From contig CANTFK010000799.1 in the NCBI GenBank assembly GCA_947646735.1, forward strand, positions 62,001-126,000: DNA of 64,000 bases. Reading direction: 5' to 3'. Positions 42,415 through 52,656 of the stretch are shown one piece after another (positions within the stretch are counted from its first letter, which is position 1; every line of letters starts with the position of its first letter). The notes beneath the pieces were generated by a model, which had not been told where the DNA came from, did no database searches, and was given only the letters and a program-made list of their open reading frames with translations. Source of the DNA: Peronospora farinosa (Eukaryota > Oomycota > Peronosporomycetes > Peronosporales > Peronosporaceae). The position numbers and the translations under genes were made by a program.

Positions 42415-45400
42415 TCAGTAGTAGTTATTGCGAATGTACTGATCAGACGTGCGCCGATTGCGCGCGACCTCGTTCGCCAGCTGATGATTGGCATACAGCG
42501 CCTGGAGTGCCTTCATGCGCTTAATGTTCAAGTACAACGGCCGACCACGGCGCACATTGATGTCTTCTTCACCAAACATGTCGAGATAAGGTGAGCCGAA
42601 GTACGAGCTCCGTGGACCAAAGACTAACAGCACTGACGACGACCGCATGAGAAAGAAAAGCCCAACACCAGCGCCACAAGTGATGGCGTGATGTGTGCAG
42701 GCACCCATTCCGTCACTCCGACGTCGACAGCACTCTGTTCCAGCACACAAAACTTGCTCACATACAAGGCAGATGGCTGGATTCTCCACGGTCTTCCACG
42801 TCTGCTTGCACTTGCTTTTGCCCAGCACCTCGGAGTGCAGGTCCGTGTAAGAATGAGCTAACTTTACAAGCTGAACATTTGCAAAATGACACAAAGTTCG
42901 GCCTTGTTGTGCATCTGGCTCCAGGCGTAGCGGTAGTTTTGGTATTTCCTGTAAATTGCTCCGGACAATGAGTGTGCCCCGTTCAGAAAAGACTTCATTC
43001 TCCTCATTTGAAATGAGTTTCAAAAGTTCCACGATAATGGGACCGGCGTGGCCGTGTTGCTTGTAGCGAAGCAGCAATTCTTTGGGAAGTGCAGCACTAG
43101 TAGGGCGAATACGAAGCTCACGCGCAGCTCGCGCGAGATATTCCACGAGTGCCTCATCCGCCAACAATTGAGTAATTCCAGGCAAGCCTATTTGCTGGCA
43201 CATGTCGTGGTAATTTGTACTGAGCCGCAGAGAGCTCACAAAGTTGGCGCTCCACGATGCATCAGGGTCATGCTCGCCTCGAAAAAAAGCACGGCACAGA
43301 AGTGTCACCTGCCGCATAAATGCCAAGCACGATGACTTGAAAAGAAGCTGGAGCTGTCGTCCGCGTGGAGCGGGGCGTCGGTGAGGAAGGTCTGCTGTAT
43401 TACCTCCTTCCTCGCCTTGTTCTTTTCCAGCGAAATTCACGCCAGCTTCTTGTGCAAGACGTACCATAAGCGACTCCAGCCCCCGTTGCATTTCATTCTG
43501 CTGCTCTGGGGATGAGCCGATGGTTACGGTAGCAACTCTATGTTCTGCTTCATTCTGTTCTTCTTCAAGGCAGTTGTCCTCGTCTTCAGCTTCCAGTTGT
43601 GCTATCTGGATGAGCGTTTGGGCCATGTGCAAGACGCAGAGAGACCGAATGGTGAGCAAGATATCGGCCTTTGTCGTCAACATGCTGCTGCAAATTGCTA
43701 CACTGAGGTAGAACAAATCCTGACACAAAATAGGCAAGCCTAACTGCAGAGGCGGCCCTTGTGGTAGCACCTGTGACCACTGTTGCGGTGAAAGTGCAAG
43801 CCGCAGGTTCTGCGCGATAGGAACGCACATGCTTGTGTAAAATCCATGACGACGCTTAGTGAATAGCAACGGCACGCGGCGCAGCGAGCGAAGCAAGACA
43901 TTTAGCTTGCTGTCATCCTTAGGTGTACACTGATCTAGCTGCGGGTCAAGCGCTTCGGGCAATGACACTGCTAATCGTGTTTTCAGACTTGGCATAGCTG
44001 GATTCAGGATGTTCGTGATTCGCAACGAAGAAAATGAAGACGTAGCTTTTGCATCACTAGTTCGAGTAGCGGAATTTGATCGCCAACTGGTCCCCTTGTG
44101 TCCGTTCTTTGACGAAGATGCATGCATTTTGAGCGAGTAAATGGCGGAAGATATGCCGCTTACTTGAGTGCTTGTTATTGTCGATGCTACAGAAGACCAA
44201 ATCAAGTGTGTCAGCTGCGGTCCCGTTGAAAAGAAACCTTTCTTAAGAGCACTCATTGCAGTTGCTAAGTGCGTCATTTCCGGTTGAAAGCGTAGCATCG
44301 TTTCCAGAAACGATAAAGCGAATTGATTCATAGCACGAATGTCGTCCTGCTGCCGCATTCGGGTCCTTTCATCTTCATCGTCACTCATACTTTCGTCTTC
44401 AGGGGCAAGGGTCTCTAATTGACTTGGTAGCCCCTCTGACAGCCATGACAGAATGATGGATGTATCTTGCTTGGATTGAAATACTCGCTCCATAGCGCCA
44501 CGGTCACGCTGCTGTTCTGCTAACGTCATAGGCGAGCAAACTGGAAGGCACGGCACGAGCATGGAACTGAGCGCTTGACAGAGAGGACAGAGAAATTCAC
44601 CAAAATTGGCATCAAATGCGATGTTTGTCTGGCTGTGTTCGTGATTAAATCGAGACTGTGCCTTTACCGACTCAAAGTACTTCTGCCAACAGCGCAAGTG
44701 CACGGCATGACCACATAGCGATAAATGAATTTGCGGCGGGAAAACCAGGGCAGGAGATGCTGTGGACTTATTGACACCACACTGGTAGTTTTCGTCACTC
44801 AAAGCAGTCTCCACGTCGCCAGGAAGATTCTCCTGTGCGTGCGCATTGACCTTACTCAATTGTGCGTGACCAATGTACATGATTGGTTCATCTCTCTCTT
44901 TCTGAGAGCAGATAATGCAGTCTGGCGGTGATGGTGGCCGATACACAATTTTATGCCCAGGCATATCGTGATTGGGATCGTCCGCATCAATACCAGACTT
45001 CCCACTCGATCCAGATTCCCCTGATTTATCATCATCCTGATCCTCATCATCCAAATCAGCGAAAGCGCTTGACTGCGCAAACGCCCTCTGGCGTGCCATC
45101 ATCGCTGCAATTGCACGCTGTTGGTGAAGTTTCTTGAGCTGAGCCTTGGACATTCCATTCTCAGTTACTTGTTCTTCATGCTTTTTCATTCCGCTCCAAA
45201 CCTTGAGCTTAACATAGGCATATATGACGCGGTCTAGCGCAGCCAACTCATTTAATATCCAATAGACAGCCGAGATCGTTGATTTCGAGGTCTCAAAATC
45301 GTGCTTCACCAGATCCTTAGAGAGAGCCACAAGCAATGCAACAATGCTCAGATCCTTTACCTCGCCCAGGTCGCTTTGATCGCTATCACTATTCATTTCG

Positions 45401-48400
45401 ACATCTCCATCATTTCGTGATATCGACTGCCGCTTTACACGCTTTTTGCCACGTGAAGTATTATCGGCTTCTTCAAATGTATCTGGGCCGCTGCACAAAA
45501 ATGCTAGCGCCTGCCGCCTCTTACTGTCAGATAAAACAGCTTCATTTTGCTGCGGTAGAGCGGCACTGCTAGCCTTCCGTTTCAGTACAAGCACTACCAA
45601 ATTAATCAGATGAATGGCACGCAACACCACCATAACATTGGTTCTCTTGACGTCAGGGGTACAACTCATGCCTTCACAGTGGCCAATAGCATGACAATGT
45701 GCGTCCTCTAGAATGAGTCGCAAAACGCCTAGCAGCCCCTTTTCCAGCACAAGGAATCGTACCGTGCCTAATGACAAATGAGGGGGTGGAACTTGGGCTA
45801 CCAACGGAATCGGTGGATCCTCAACTTTCCACGTCTTGAACAAAGCCTCCTGTCGCGCAAATTGTGCTTTCTCGTGGCAAGAACGACTTAAGTGATAGAA
45901 GGATGGATCATATTCCTTATAATACGTCTTCTTCAGAATGTACTTGGTAGGTTCCATTGCTCCGTCTCCCACGCTATCTTCGTCGCAGCCTCCATCACCA
46001 AGAGGAGCCACCATGACAGAACGTTTAACCTGCTCGTCAGCCACTTCATCCAAAATCCGCTCTAATCGAGTTAGGTGCTGCTTTTCTTGGCGAGTTGAAA
46101 TTCCACCAAACGGTGTCGAAACAACAAACGTGGTTTGGTCGAGCAATTCTGATAATCGGCAAGGGTGTTGGCTTAGTCGATGAATAATCTCGCGACGAAG
46201 CACCGTGTCTCGTTCTTCGATTGCATCCAACGGAGGCGTGAGCTCGGTACAAATCCAGATAAGCTGCAATAGAGCAGCCTCCAAAACACAAACATGCTTT
46301 TCGTCTTCCGAACCACTCGAGGGTGTCCCACGAGCGGAAATACCGGAACTCTCATTATTAGCAGTGCGTACATTAGCCCACACGAGAAGCCATTCAGACA
46401 GGCCAAAACGATCGAAAAAAATCGTCAGAAACTTGGGAAAGCCCACGATAGTCGCGCTCACTTGTACAAGAAAGAGGTCTAAATCTCGCAACTCACTGCA
46501 CCACGGTGGGCTGGTGTAGTTAAGCATTTGGCGTTGCATGTTCTGTCCATTGCGGATCCAGAGCCCACAGCTGATATGTGCACAGAGCACCAGAGAGCGC
46601 AGCGGATACTCCAGCATTCCATATATCAGCATTGTTTTCTTGTCTTCAGCAGCATCCTCTTGCTCTTCTTCCTCTGTTCGCAGCACCTTAGACATAGAGC
46701 GTTCCAGTAGTGTGCCCCAGTTTGTGACCCATGGAACCGCATTTCCAGGAGATGGGGGCGGACCATGGTAGAGACTCTCGATTAAAAAGCTGCTCAACAG
46801 ACCGTGAAGTGGGTTGTGGAAAGACACTGGTTGTGTCAACACATCATATTTGACGATTTTCTCGGAATATGGTGATCCCATTAGCTTGCCACAAGGCGGT
46901 ACGTACAGTTGCAACTGAGTTATACCCATACCGGTCCCATCTAGCTGGCCCCAGAACCCTTCCAACATATTAAATACCATGTGTTCGCGATCTTGGTTGA
47001 GCGTTTCCGTATCTGCAGCTTCGTGATAGCGAAGGCCTTTCGAAATGAACGTAAGGATTTTACTTACGTTGGCGTGAAAAGCAAAAGCCGTGAGCCACGA
47101 TTGGGTTTCGTACGTCACGTGGGCACGGCCATCCTGTATCCGCACTTGAGGATCCAGGCCCTGAATTTGTGCAAGAGCATTGAGCCACTTTTCTAACAAA
47201 TCAGAGCGAAGAAGTAAGGTGCTTGAAATCGCCGGGATGCCCAATACGTAACCAAAATTTTCAATCACAAAGTGATACCGTTTGAATTTGAGTAGTGGGT
47301 GATCGCAGTCAAGCGTGTGACAAAGACCCTGGTGCTGATGCGGCGGTAATGTCGGGGCACGTGCCATCTCAAGGGCCGTGTTAATAGTATCCAAAAGCAT
47401 ATCCAATAAACCCATGCTTGCCAAGTGATGCACGATAGAGGGCGTTGTCAAAATCTGCACGCCGTACTGAAAAAGTGATTCTTTGCGCGTACCGACACCA
47501 CAAAAATATTTGACCATCATACGGTTATACACTTTCAGAAAAACAATCGAAAACTGCAGCTTTGGACCTTTGTCTCCCTGCAGCTTCAGATACAACTCGT
47601 ACAACTCCAAGACAATATCCTTGCGAAAGTACGGGTCGGAAAGGAACATGATCTGAATCGGCACTTTACTTGTGCCGTTTGTCGCAAACAACTTGTCACA
47701 GAACAGCACATGCAGCTGCTTGGAAAGTGAGCAGATCGTTTTCACCCATTGCGTAACTCGCAACAACACATCTTCGTCGTGAATAAACCTGTCTTGCACC
47801 ACACACACGTGCCAACCTTCACTTTTAAGTGCCTGCATGAGCATCAGCGCATCACGCAGCGTCAAATTCCGAGCTACAATCTCCGATCCATTCGAGTCAA
47901 TCGCGCGCACAAGATCTTCCGCTTTAGAAATTCTTTTCTGTGATAAAGATCGAATTAAGTCTTCGTCTGAATGCACGTCGTCATTGCAGATTCTCACATG
48001 GAATTGTCGTTCCACCACCTGTGCATCCTCCAAACTATAATTACGTTCTAATCGTAACTCATGGAGCGTCTGGCGTCCTTGTGCATCCACACATTCTGCA
48101 TCAAAAACCTGCATGGATTTCTTGGCCATTTCGACACAAAAATCGACAATAGCTGTAAATAATGTGTCTGCTACTTGTACAATCTCTGTAGGTAACAATC
48201 CTGCACTTTCACTGTTCATTGCTGTAGCTGCATCTCCTTCTCTCTGTCCATGATCGACACAAAAACCTTCTGGTTTCCAAGCTTCACTGTCTCCACAGTC
48301 ACAGACTCCACCAGGACTTGTCCGATGAAAAAAGACATCATGACCTTCATGATTGCCATTTTGAAAGCATTTCAAGCACAAGACACACGTCTCATCTGAT

Positions 48401-48789
48401 TGACACGTTTTGCAGTTGAAAACAATGTCATTTCGTTGAAATAAATAGCCACAAAGCACTTGAGCGCTGCTCTGGGGCTTGAAATGAGCAAAAAAGGCAT
48501 TTCGTGTCACGGGACACAAAAGACCATCATTCTGTTGATTTGTAGCCATGTGGTTGACATTCTCTTGAATCAGTACATTGTTTGCATGAGCCAATAGAAT
48601 TGTATCGAGAAAGTCGTGAATGTCGTCTAAAAGTACTGATTCTGTCTTGTTTTCATCGTTAAAAGCCGGTAAATGACGTAGTTTCAGCATGAGACTTGAC
48701 ATGATCTTGTAGCAAATGTCATCAGTGCTTTGAGCCTTTAAAAACGTCCGTAATGCGGGTAAATCGTTGAGTATTGGGAATGTCGACAT
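42415..48789 (-). CDS. UBR-type E3 ubiquitin ligase of the N-degron pathway, 2124 aa
   Basis: It recognises proteins with destabilising N-terminal residues and ubiquitinates them. A UBR zinc box lies at about 112-182 (CGYLFQRNDIVFNCKTC to GVCDCGDSEAW), which binds basic N-termini. A ClpS-like region is at about 255-330 (FHVRICNDDVHSDEDLI), the bulky-hydrophobic N-terminus pocket. A RING-type zinc module spans 1291-1404 (CIICSQKERDEP, CGHAVHLRCW, CPLCQAL). The conserved UBR1/PRT6 C-terminal domain is near 1970-2110 (CLVCEQVLC, GACTHHAITCGAG, YLDMFGEEDINVRRGRPLYL). A single exon codes for the full architecture, close to yeast and animal UBR1 length (about 1750-1950) but somewhat longer. Acidic low-complexity tracts occur around 1245-1280 and 1475-1490. 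Confidence 0.93.
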   Translation of the reverse strand: MSTFPILNDLPALRTFLKAQSTDDICYKIMSSLMLKLRHLPAFNDENKTESVLLDDIHDFLDTILLAHANNVLIQENVNHMATNQQNDGLLCPVTRNAFFAHFKPQSSAQVLCGYLFQRNDIVFNCKTCQSDETCVLCLKCFQNGNHEGHDVFFHRTSPGGVCDCGDSEAWKPEGFCVDHGQREGDAATAMNSESAGLLPTEIVQVADTLFTAIVDFCVEMAKKSMQVFDAECVDAQGRQTLHELRLERNYSLEDAQVVERQFHVRICNDDVHSDEDLIRSLSQKRISKAEDLVRAIDSNGSEIVARNLTLRDALMLMQALKSEGWHVCVVQDRFIHDEDVLLRVTQWVKTICSLSKQLHVLFCDKLFATNGTSKVPIQIMFLSDPYFRKDIVLELYELYLKLQGDKGPKLQFSIVFLKVYNRMMVKYFCGVGTRKESLFQYGVQILTTPSIVHHLASMGLLDMLLDTINTALEMARAPTLPPHQHQGLCHTLDCDHPLLKFKRYHFVIENFGYVLGIPAISSTLLLRSDLLEKWLNALAQIQGLDPQVRIQDGRAHVTYETQSWLTAFAFHANVSKILTFISKGLRYHEAADTETLNQDREHMVFNMLEGFWGQLDGTGMGITQLQLYVPPCGKLMGSPYSEKIVKYDVLTQPVSFHNPLHGLLSSFLIESLYHGPPPSPGNAVPWVTNWGTLLERSMSKVLRTEEEEQEDAAEDKKTMLIYGMLEYPLRSLVLCAHISCGLWIRNGQNMQRQMLNYTSPPWCSELRDLDLFLVQVSATIVGFPKFLTIFFDRFGLSEWLLVWANVRTANNESSGISARGTPSSGSEDEKHVCVLEAALLQLIWICTELTPPLDAIEERDTVLRREIIHRLSQHPCRLSELLDQTTFVVSTPFGGISTRQEKQHLTRLERILDEVADEQVKRSVMVAPLGDGGCDEDSVGDGAMEPTKYILKKTYYKEYDPSFYHLSRSCHEKAQFARQEALFKTWKVEDPPIPLVAQVPPPHLSLGTVRFLVLEKGLLGVLRLILEDAHCHAIGHCEGMSCTPDVKRTNVMVVLRAIHLINLVVLVLKRKASSAALPQQNEAVLSDSKRRQALAFLCSGPDTFEEADNTSRGKKRVKRQSISRNDGDVEMNSDSDQSDLGEVKDLSIVALLVALSKDLVKHDFETSKSTISAVYWILNELAALDRVIYAYVKLKVWSGMKKHEEQVTENGMSKAQLKKLHQQRAIAAMMARQRAFAQSSAFADLDDEDQDDDKSGESGSSGKSGIDADDPNHDMPGHKIVYRPPSPPDCIICSQKERDEPIMYIGHAQLSKVNAHAQENLPGDVETALSDENYQCGVNKSTASPALVFPPQIHLSLCGHAVHLRCWQKYFESVKAQSRFNHEHSQTNIAFDANFGEFLCPLCQALSSMLVPCLPVCSPMTLAEQQRDRGAMERVFQSKQDTSIILSWLSEGLPSQLETLAPEDESMSDDEDERTRMRQQDDIRAMNQFALSFLETMLRFQPEMTHLATAMSALKKGFFSTGPQLTHLIWSSVASTITSTQVSGISSAIYSLKMHASSSKNGHKGTSWRSNSATRTSDAKATSSFSSLRITNILNPAMPSLKTRLAVSLPEALDPQLDQCTPKDDSKLNVLLRSLRRVPLLFTKRRHGFYTSMCVPIAQNLRLALSPQQWSQVLPQGPPLQLGLPILCQDLFYLSVAICSSMLTTKADILLTIRSLCVLHMAQTLIQIAQLEAEDEDNCLEEEQNEAEHRVATVTIGSSPEQQNEMQRGLESLMVRLAQEAGVNFAGKEQGEEGGNTADLPHRRPAPRGRQLQLLFKSSCLAFMRQVTLLCRAFFRGEHDPDASWSANFVSSLRLSTNYHDMCQQIGLPGITQLLADEALVEYLARAARELRIRPTSAALPKELLLRYKQHGHAGPIIVELLKLISNEENEVFSERGTLIVRSNLQEIPKLPLRLEPDAQQGRTLCHFANVQLVKLAHSYTDLHSEVLGKSKCKQTWKTVENPAICLVCEQVLCAGTECCRRRSDGMGACTHHAITCGAGVGLFFLMRSSSVLLVFGPRSSYFGSPYLDMFGEEDINVRRGRPLYLNIKRMKALQALYANHQLANEVARNRRTSDQYIRNNYY

Positions 48790-49286
48790 GTTGTAGCTTT
48801 AGATGTTGATAAATCCTGTTCTTGGACGATTTACAAGACGAAAAATAGTGGAGTAGAGAGCCAAGATGACGTAGAATACAACGAGTCGGAGCGACGAGAA
48901 TGAAACGAGGTAGTGGCTCCACAAAACGACACTGTTTGTCGCGGATGTCGTAAGATGCGAGAGTGGTGGGAAGAGGCGAAAATGGGTTATGGAATTGATG
49001 TGGAATACATCAGAACACACGAAAATAGGAAATAAGGCTGTTATAGTAGAGCAGACGACCTAGAATAAGGTGCTCGGTCGTTAAAAGTAGCAATGGCTTT
49101 ATTTTGTGTCGCTGCTTTTTCTTAAATTACAAAAATGCTCAAGTTTACAAAACATTCATGCATTTCAACAGTAATCAATTGCTCGGATGTGCATTCACGC
49201 TGAACTACTACGTCAACTTGCCCAGTTTGACTCTTAATAACATTTTCGTACCACGATACATACGACAACCTTTTAGTAACACAAAT
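48790..49286. other. Spacer between UBR and pseudokinase genes
   Basis: It holds the upstream region of the UBR gene and the 3' flank of the pseudokinase gene. I see no further gene, repeat or RNA. Confidence 0.5.
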
Positions 49287-52271
49287 TCAGCTGTAAACTT
49301 GGGCACTGACTTGATGAGGCCACGTCGTACGCACAAGTTTAGCAAATGATGGACCTTGGAACTTGGCGACTCGAATCAAATGGTAACACTTTCTTTCACT
49401 CGATCCAATCTTCTCGTCAACAACTTCGTCCAGCAGATCATGGCGAAGTGAATAGTTTGGATCGTCAATAAAGTCACGACTGCCTCGAAAAAGCAGTTGA
49501 ACCTGAGAACTGTTGAGCTCTTTGCGTTTCCACATTCGCAAGTCAAAGACTAGACCACTAAAGCCAAACCAACCCGAGAAATACGGCTCTGGTTTGGCTG
49601 GTGCCAAGCCGCTGATGCAGCCTGAACCAACATTCACGTGGTGCAATTTTGCCCAATCTACGAGCAAAGCACCAGAGTCCGATATGCGCTGCTCGCCATT
49701 CAAGTACACTGTCAGCAGCTGATCGGGTTGGTCAGTTCTTGCACTCGTAGCCGAGTCTAATCCAGCATCACCGCCATACGTCACTACAAGATGATACCAA
49801 TGATTCGGCGAAAGTTCTCGAGCTACGCAAATTGGAGTTGAGCGGTCGAGGAACGAGCACCAGAGATTGCCCACCGGGTCGACAGAAAGCAATTGATGAT
49901 GGATGTAAGGCCAATCACTAGCATCGCTGGTTTTCTGAAATGGTACATCTTGAGCTCCCAGCAAAACGCCACCTAGGAGCGTGTCAGCAAGCTCAGCAAG
50001 CGAAAACCATATTTCGATCGAGAACGGGTCGGCAGCGTTGCCAACTTCATTCTCGACCTCACCGATACTAGTAAGCATGTGACTCAATGATTCTGGCAAC
50101 GGCAACGCTGAACCCCGATCACGCCAGCGTGGATCCACCGATAGCCCGCGGAAACAGAACGAGTCGGTAAGCAACTTTGGGTCACGCTTAAACGATACTT
50201 CGAGAGGCCGAGGCGAACTCTGAACGATAGCACCGATCTGAAGGCGATCCAGGCCATGGACGCTCTGGCCGTTAACCGCAACGATAATATCGCCACGCTC
50301 TACACGACCAGAGGCCTCAATCTCCCCAGCTGCACCGGATTCGTTTCGCAGAAACTTGCTTACTACCACGCGGTTTCCAACCGAGTTGATCTTTACTCCC
50401 AGCCATTTTTGACGAAGTTCCACGACTGCTATGGCTGTGGCTGGTGATCCAGGTTCGATTTGCTGCGGCGACCCTGGAAGCTCGACCACAGGCTTCATTA
50501 TTGAGTTGACTTTTGGGCTGCTCAGCCTCCTGCCAAGCTCCGGCGCATTCGAGGTGTTGTTTTTTGTTGAAGTGATAAAAGGAGAGGCCACGCGCAAGTA
50601 ATCTGCATTGGATGCTCGATGTAATGGTAACGCAGGCATTGAGGAAGCATCTTCAAAGTTTTTATCATCACCATCGCGCTCGCGCTCTTCTTCTGCTAGA
50701 GCCTGTAGCTCCTCCACAACTGTATTGATCTCAGGTCTCGCGGCCAGATCATGATCGCACATGGCCTCAACTAGCGACCACACATTCTCTTCTACCCCGA
50801 CAGGAGGAGAAGGCATCTTACCAGCCAATACTTGCTCACGAACTTCCTCATCAGCCATGAACCCCCATGGCAGCTCTTCTGAAAGTGCTTCCAGTAGTGT
50901 CATTCCAAACGCATAGATATCCGAGGCCAAGTCAGCCTTTGGCTCGTCCCCTAGCAACTCCGGTGCTTGCCATCTGAGTGATCCTTGATAGGGAGCTGAG
51001 GGTGCTTTCAGTTCAGATTCCGACGCGCTACGCGATAGGGAGAACGAGCAAAGATTTGATAGTCTAGCTTGGCCGTCATCTCCAACTAAAATGTTTGCAC
51101 AACAGAGACCACCGTGAATCAACGACGCCTCATGTAGACTCTGGAGTCCCATAGCAGCTTGAGCAAGCAGGCGGAATAGTTGACGCCGGTGGTCAACGGA
51201 CAAGTTCAGGTAGTCTTCAAGCGATGTCACCGTTGCTGATCCAGACTCAGGGGCTGCCCATGGACTCACAAATGCCACGAATGGCTGTGAGCCAAAAGTT
51301 GATGCTCCTGCTAATTGGAGCACATGTGGATGGCAGACCACATCGCGTAGTAATTCAGTCTCGCGTCGCACCGCTTCGACTGCTTGCAAGAGAAACGCCT
51401 CCGACTTAACATCAGCTCCATTTCCAACCACAAACTGCTTGATAAGAAGTTGTTGCACCCCGCTTTTCTTCTGACCACGACTGCGCATCCAACTAGCGCT
51501 TGTAATTTGACATTGTGGTCCCCCACGGAATCGAGTGCTTGGATGTAAAGCTACTTCAGCAGGCGAAAGGAACCACGACGGTAGCATGGGAACCTGAACA
51601 CCACAGACGCGTACCAACCTCCGAAACAAAACTCGTAAGGACTCTTCATGATCTGGAAAAAGCTCTGCTCCATCATCTGTAGGTTCATTAACTGCATCTT
51701 CATTGCTGCCATAGCTTGTTTGACTTTGTCTTTTCTTCTTGTTCGTGCGTCTTGTTACGTCCTGTACCTGCTTAAAAGCAAATTTCACGACCGCTGCCAT
51801 TTCTCTCTGTTCATTGTCAATGCATTCTGCTGCTGCATCCACTTGTACTCGAGCGGCCAATTGCATTGCATGTTCGACCCGCTCAAGCTCTTCTTCCCAC
51901 TCTTGTGCCCAGCAGACACTCGGATCCACGTGTTCTGCATGTAATTCACGAAAAGATGCGTCCAACCACACGTGCAAGGAACGAAGTTCACGAACAGGAG
52001 AAGGAGCGACAGCCAGACGAAAGACAGCACTTTCAGTAGCTGCAACACTCTCTAACAAAAGAGTAAAGCGTGATAACGCTGCATCAACTTGTACAGGCCA
52101 CTGGAATTCCGTTTTCAAAGACGTGACGTCCATTGATGTTGATTGTTGCGCACGAAAGTGATCGGTATAGCCACAAATTGCCACAAGACGTCCTAAAAGC
52201 GTCTCACATAATGGTCGGAGCTCCCATGAACGTTCACATAATGTTTGCATTGCCATTAATACCGGTTCCAT
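49287..52271 (-). CDS. TKL-type pseudokinase with PDZ and LamG-like domains, 994 aa
   Basis: The start is the first ATG (52271). An N-terminal helical region (about 1-190) is followed by a kinase fold (about 275-525). The VAIK-type Lys is present (LIKQF, 278), and so is the Asn of the catalytic loop (393). But HRD reads HGG (386-388) and DFG reads NLC (406-408), so both catalytic Asp residues are missing and it should be inactive. WQAPELLG and the SDIYAFGMTLLEAL helix are typical of TKL kinases. Then come a PDZ domain (about 660-745, GDIIVAVNGQSVHGLD) and a concanavalin/LamG-like domain (about 785-935, WYHLVVTYGG, LTVYLNGEQR, VFDLRMWKRKEL). No signal peptide or membrane span is seen, so it is probably a cytosolic scaffold or sensor. 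Confidence 0.85.
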   Translation of the reverse strand: MEPVLMAMQTLCERSWELRPLCETLLGRLVAICGYTDHFRAQQSTSMDVTSLKTEFQWPVQVDAALSRFTLLLESVAATESAVFRLAVAPSPVRELRSLHVWLDASFRELHAEHVDPSVCWAQEWEEELERVEHAMQLAARVQVDAAAECIDNEQREMAAVVKFAFKQVQDVTRRTNKKKRQSQTSYGSNEDAVNEPTDDGAELFPDHEESLRVLFRRLVRVCGVQVPMLPSWFLSPAEVALHPSTRFRGGPQCQITSASWMRSRGQKKSGVQQLLIKQFVVGNGADVKSEAFLLQAVEAVRRETELLRDVVCHPHVLQLAGASTFGSQPFVAFVSPWAAPESGSATVTSLEDYLNLSVDHRRQLFRLLAQAAMGLQSLHEASLIHGGLCCANILVGDDGQARLSNLCSFSLSRSASESELKAPSAPYQGSLRWQAPELLGDEPKADLASDIYAFGMTLLEALSEELPWGFMADEEVREQVLAGKMPSPPVGVEENVWSLVEAMCDHDLAARPEINTVVEELQALAEEERERDGDDKNFEDASSMPALPLHRASNADYLRVASPFITSTKNNTSNAPELGRRLSSPKVNSIMKPVVELPGSPQQIEPGSPATAIAVVELRQKWLGVKINSVGNRVVVSKFLRNESGAAGEIEASGRVERGDIIVAVNGQSVHGLDRLQIGAIVQSSPRPLEVSFKRDPKLLTDSFCFRGLSVDPRWRDRGSALPLPESLSHMLTSIGEVENEVGNAADPFSIEIWFSLAELADTLLGGVLLGAQDVPFQKTSDASDWPYIHHQLLSVDPVGNLWCSFLDRSTPICVARELSPNHWYHLVVTYGGDAGLDSATSARTDQPDQLLTVYLNGEQRISDSGALLVDWAKLHHVNVGSGCISGLAPAKPEPYFSGWFGFSGLVFDLRMWKRKELNSSQVQLLFRGSRDFIDDPNYSLRHDLLDEVVDEKIGSSERKCYHLIRVAKFQGPSFAKLVRTTWPHQVSAQVYS

Positions 52272-52304
52272 GGGTATACAACGAAGTAGATTATTTAATG
52301 ACAC

Positions 52305-52656
52305 GTAGGAATTTCAAGAGGAGGGAATAAAGTATAGGACAGAGTGGAGGGGATAATCGAGTGAGACATGTTGTATCGGTATATCGATATTTGGAACATT
52401 AGATTGGATTCTGAAGATGGTGACATGGCGAGAGACGAGACACTTTTGGCGTGGTTGTGCAATGGTGATAGCATAGAAAGGCGCTGGTCGTGTGGACTTG
52501 TTTCAGCAACTGAATGTTCAAATTTGAAGTTTCAAATTTGAAGTTTCAAATTTGAATTTGTACTTGGCTTGAAATACAAGACTGTTTTTCTGACTGTGTC
52601 CCATTTAAAGAGCTCATATTATAGGCATGAGATTCCTTCCTCACTAGTCCGTCCCA
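52305..52656. other. Spacer with promoter region of the pseudokinase gene
   Basis: It contains three copies of the palindrome TTCAAATTTGAA (see 52517-52556). Otherwise nothing is recognised. Confidence 0.5.
52517..52556. repeat. Three tandem copies of palindromic 12-mer
   Basis: TTCAAATTTGAA occurs at 52517-52528, 52531-52542 and 52545-52556, with GT between copies (14-bp period). It lies about 245-285 bp upstream of the pseudokinase ATG and could be a binding site array or a foldback. Confidence 0.85.
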
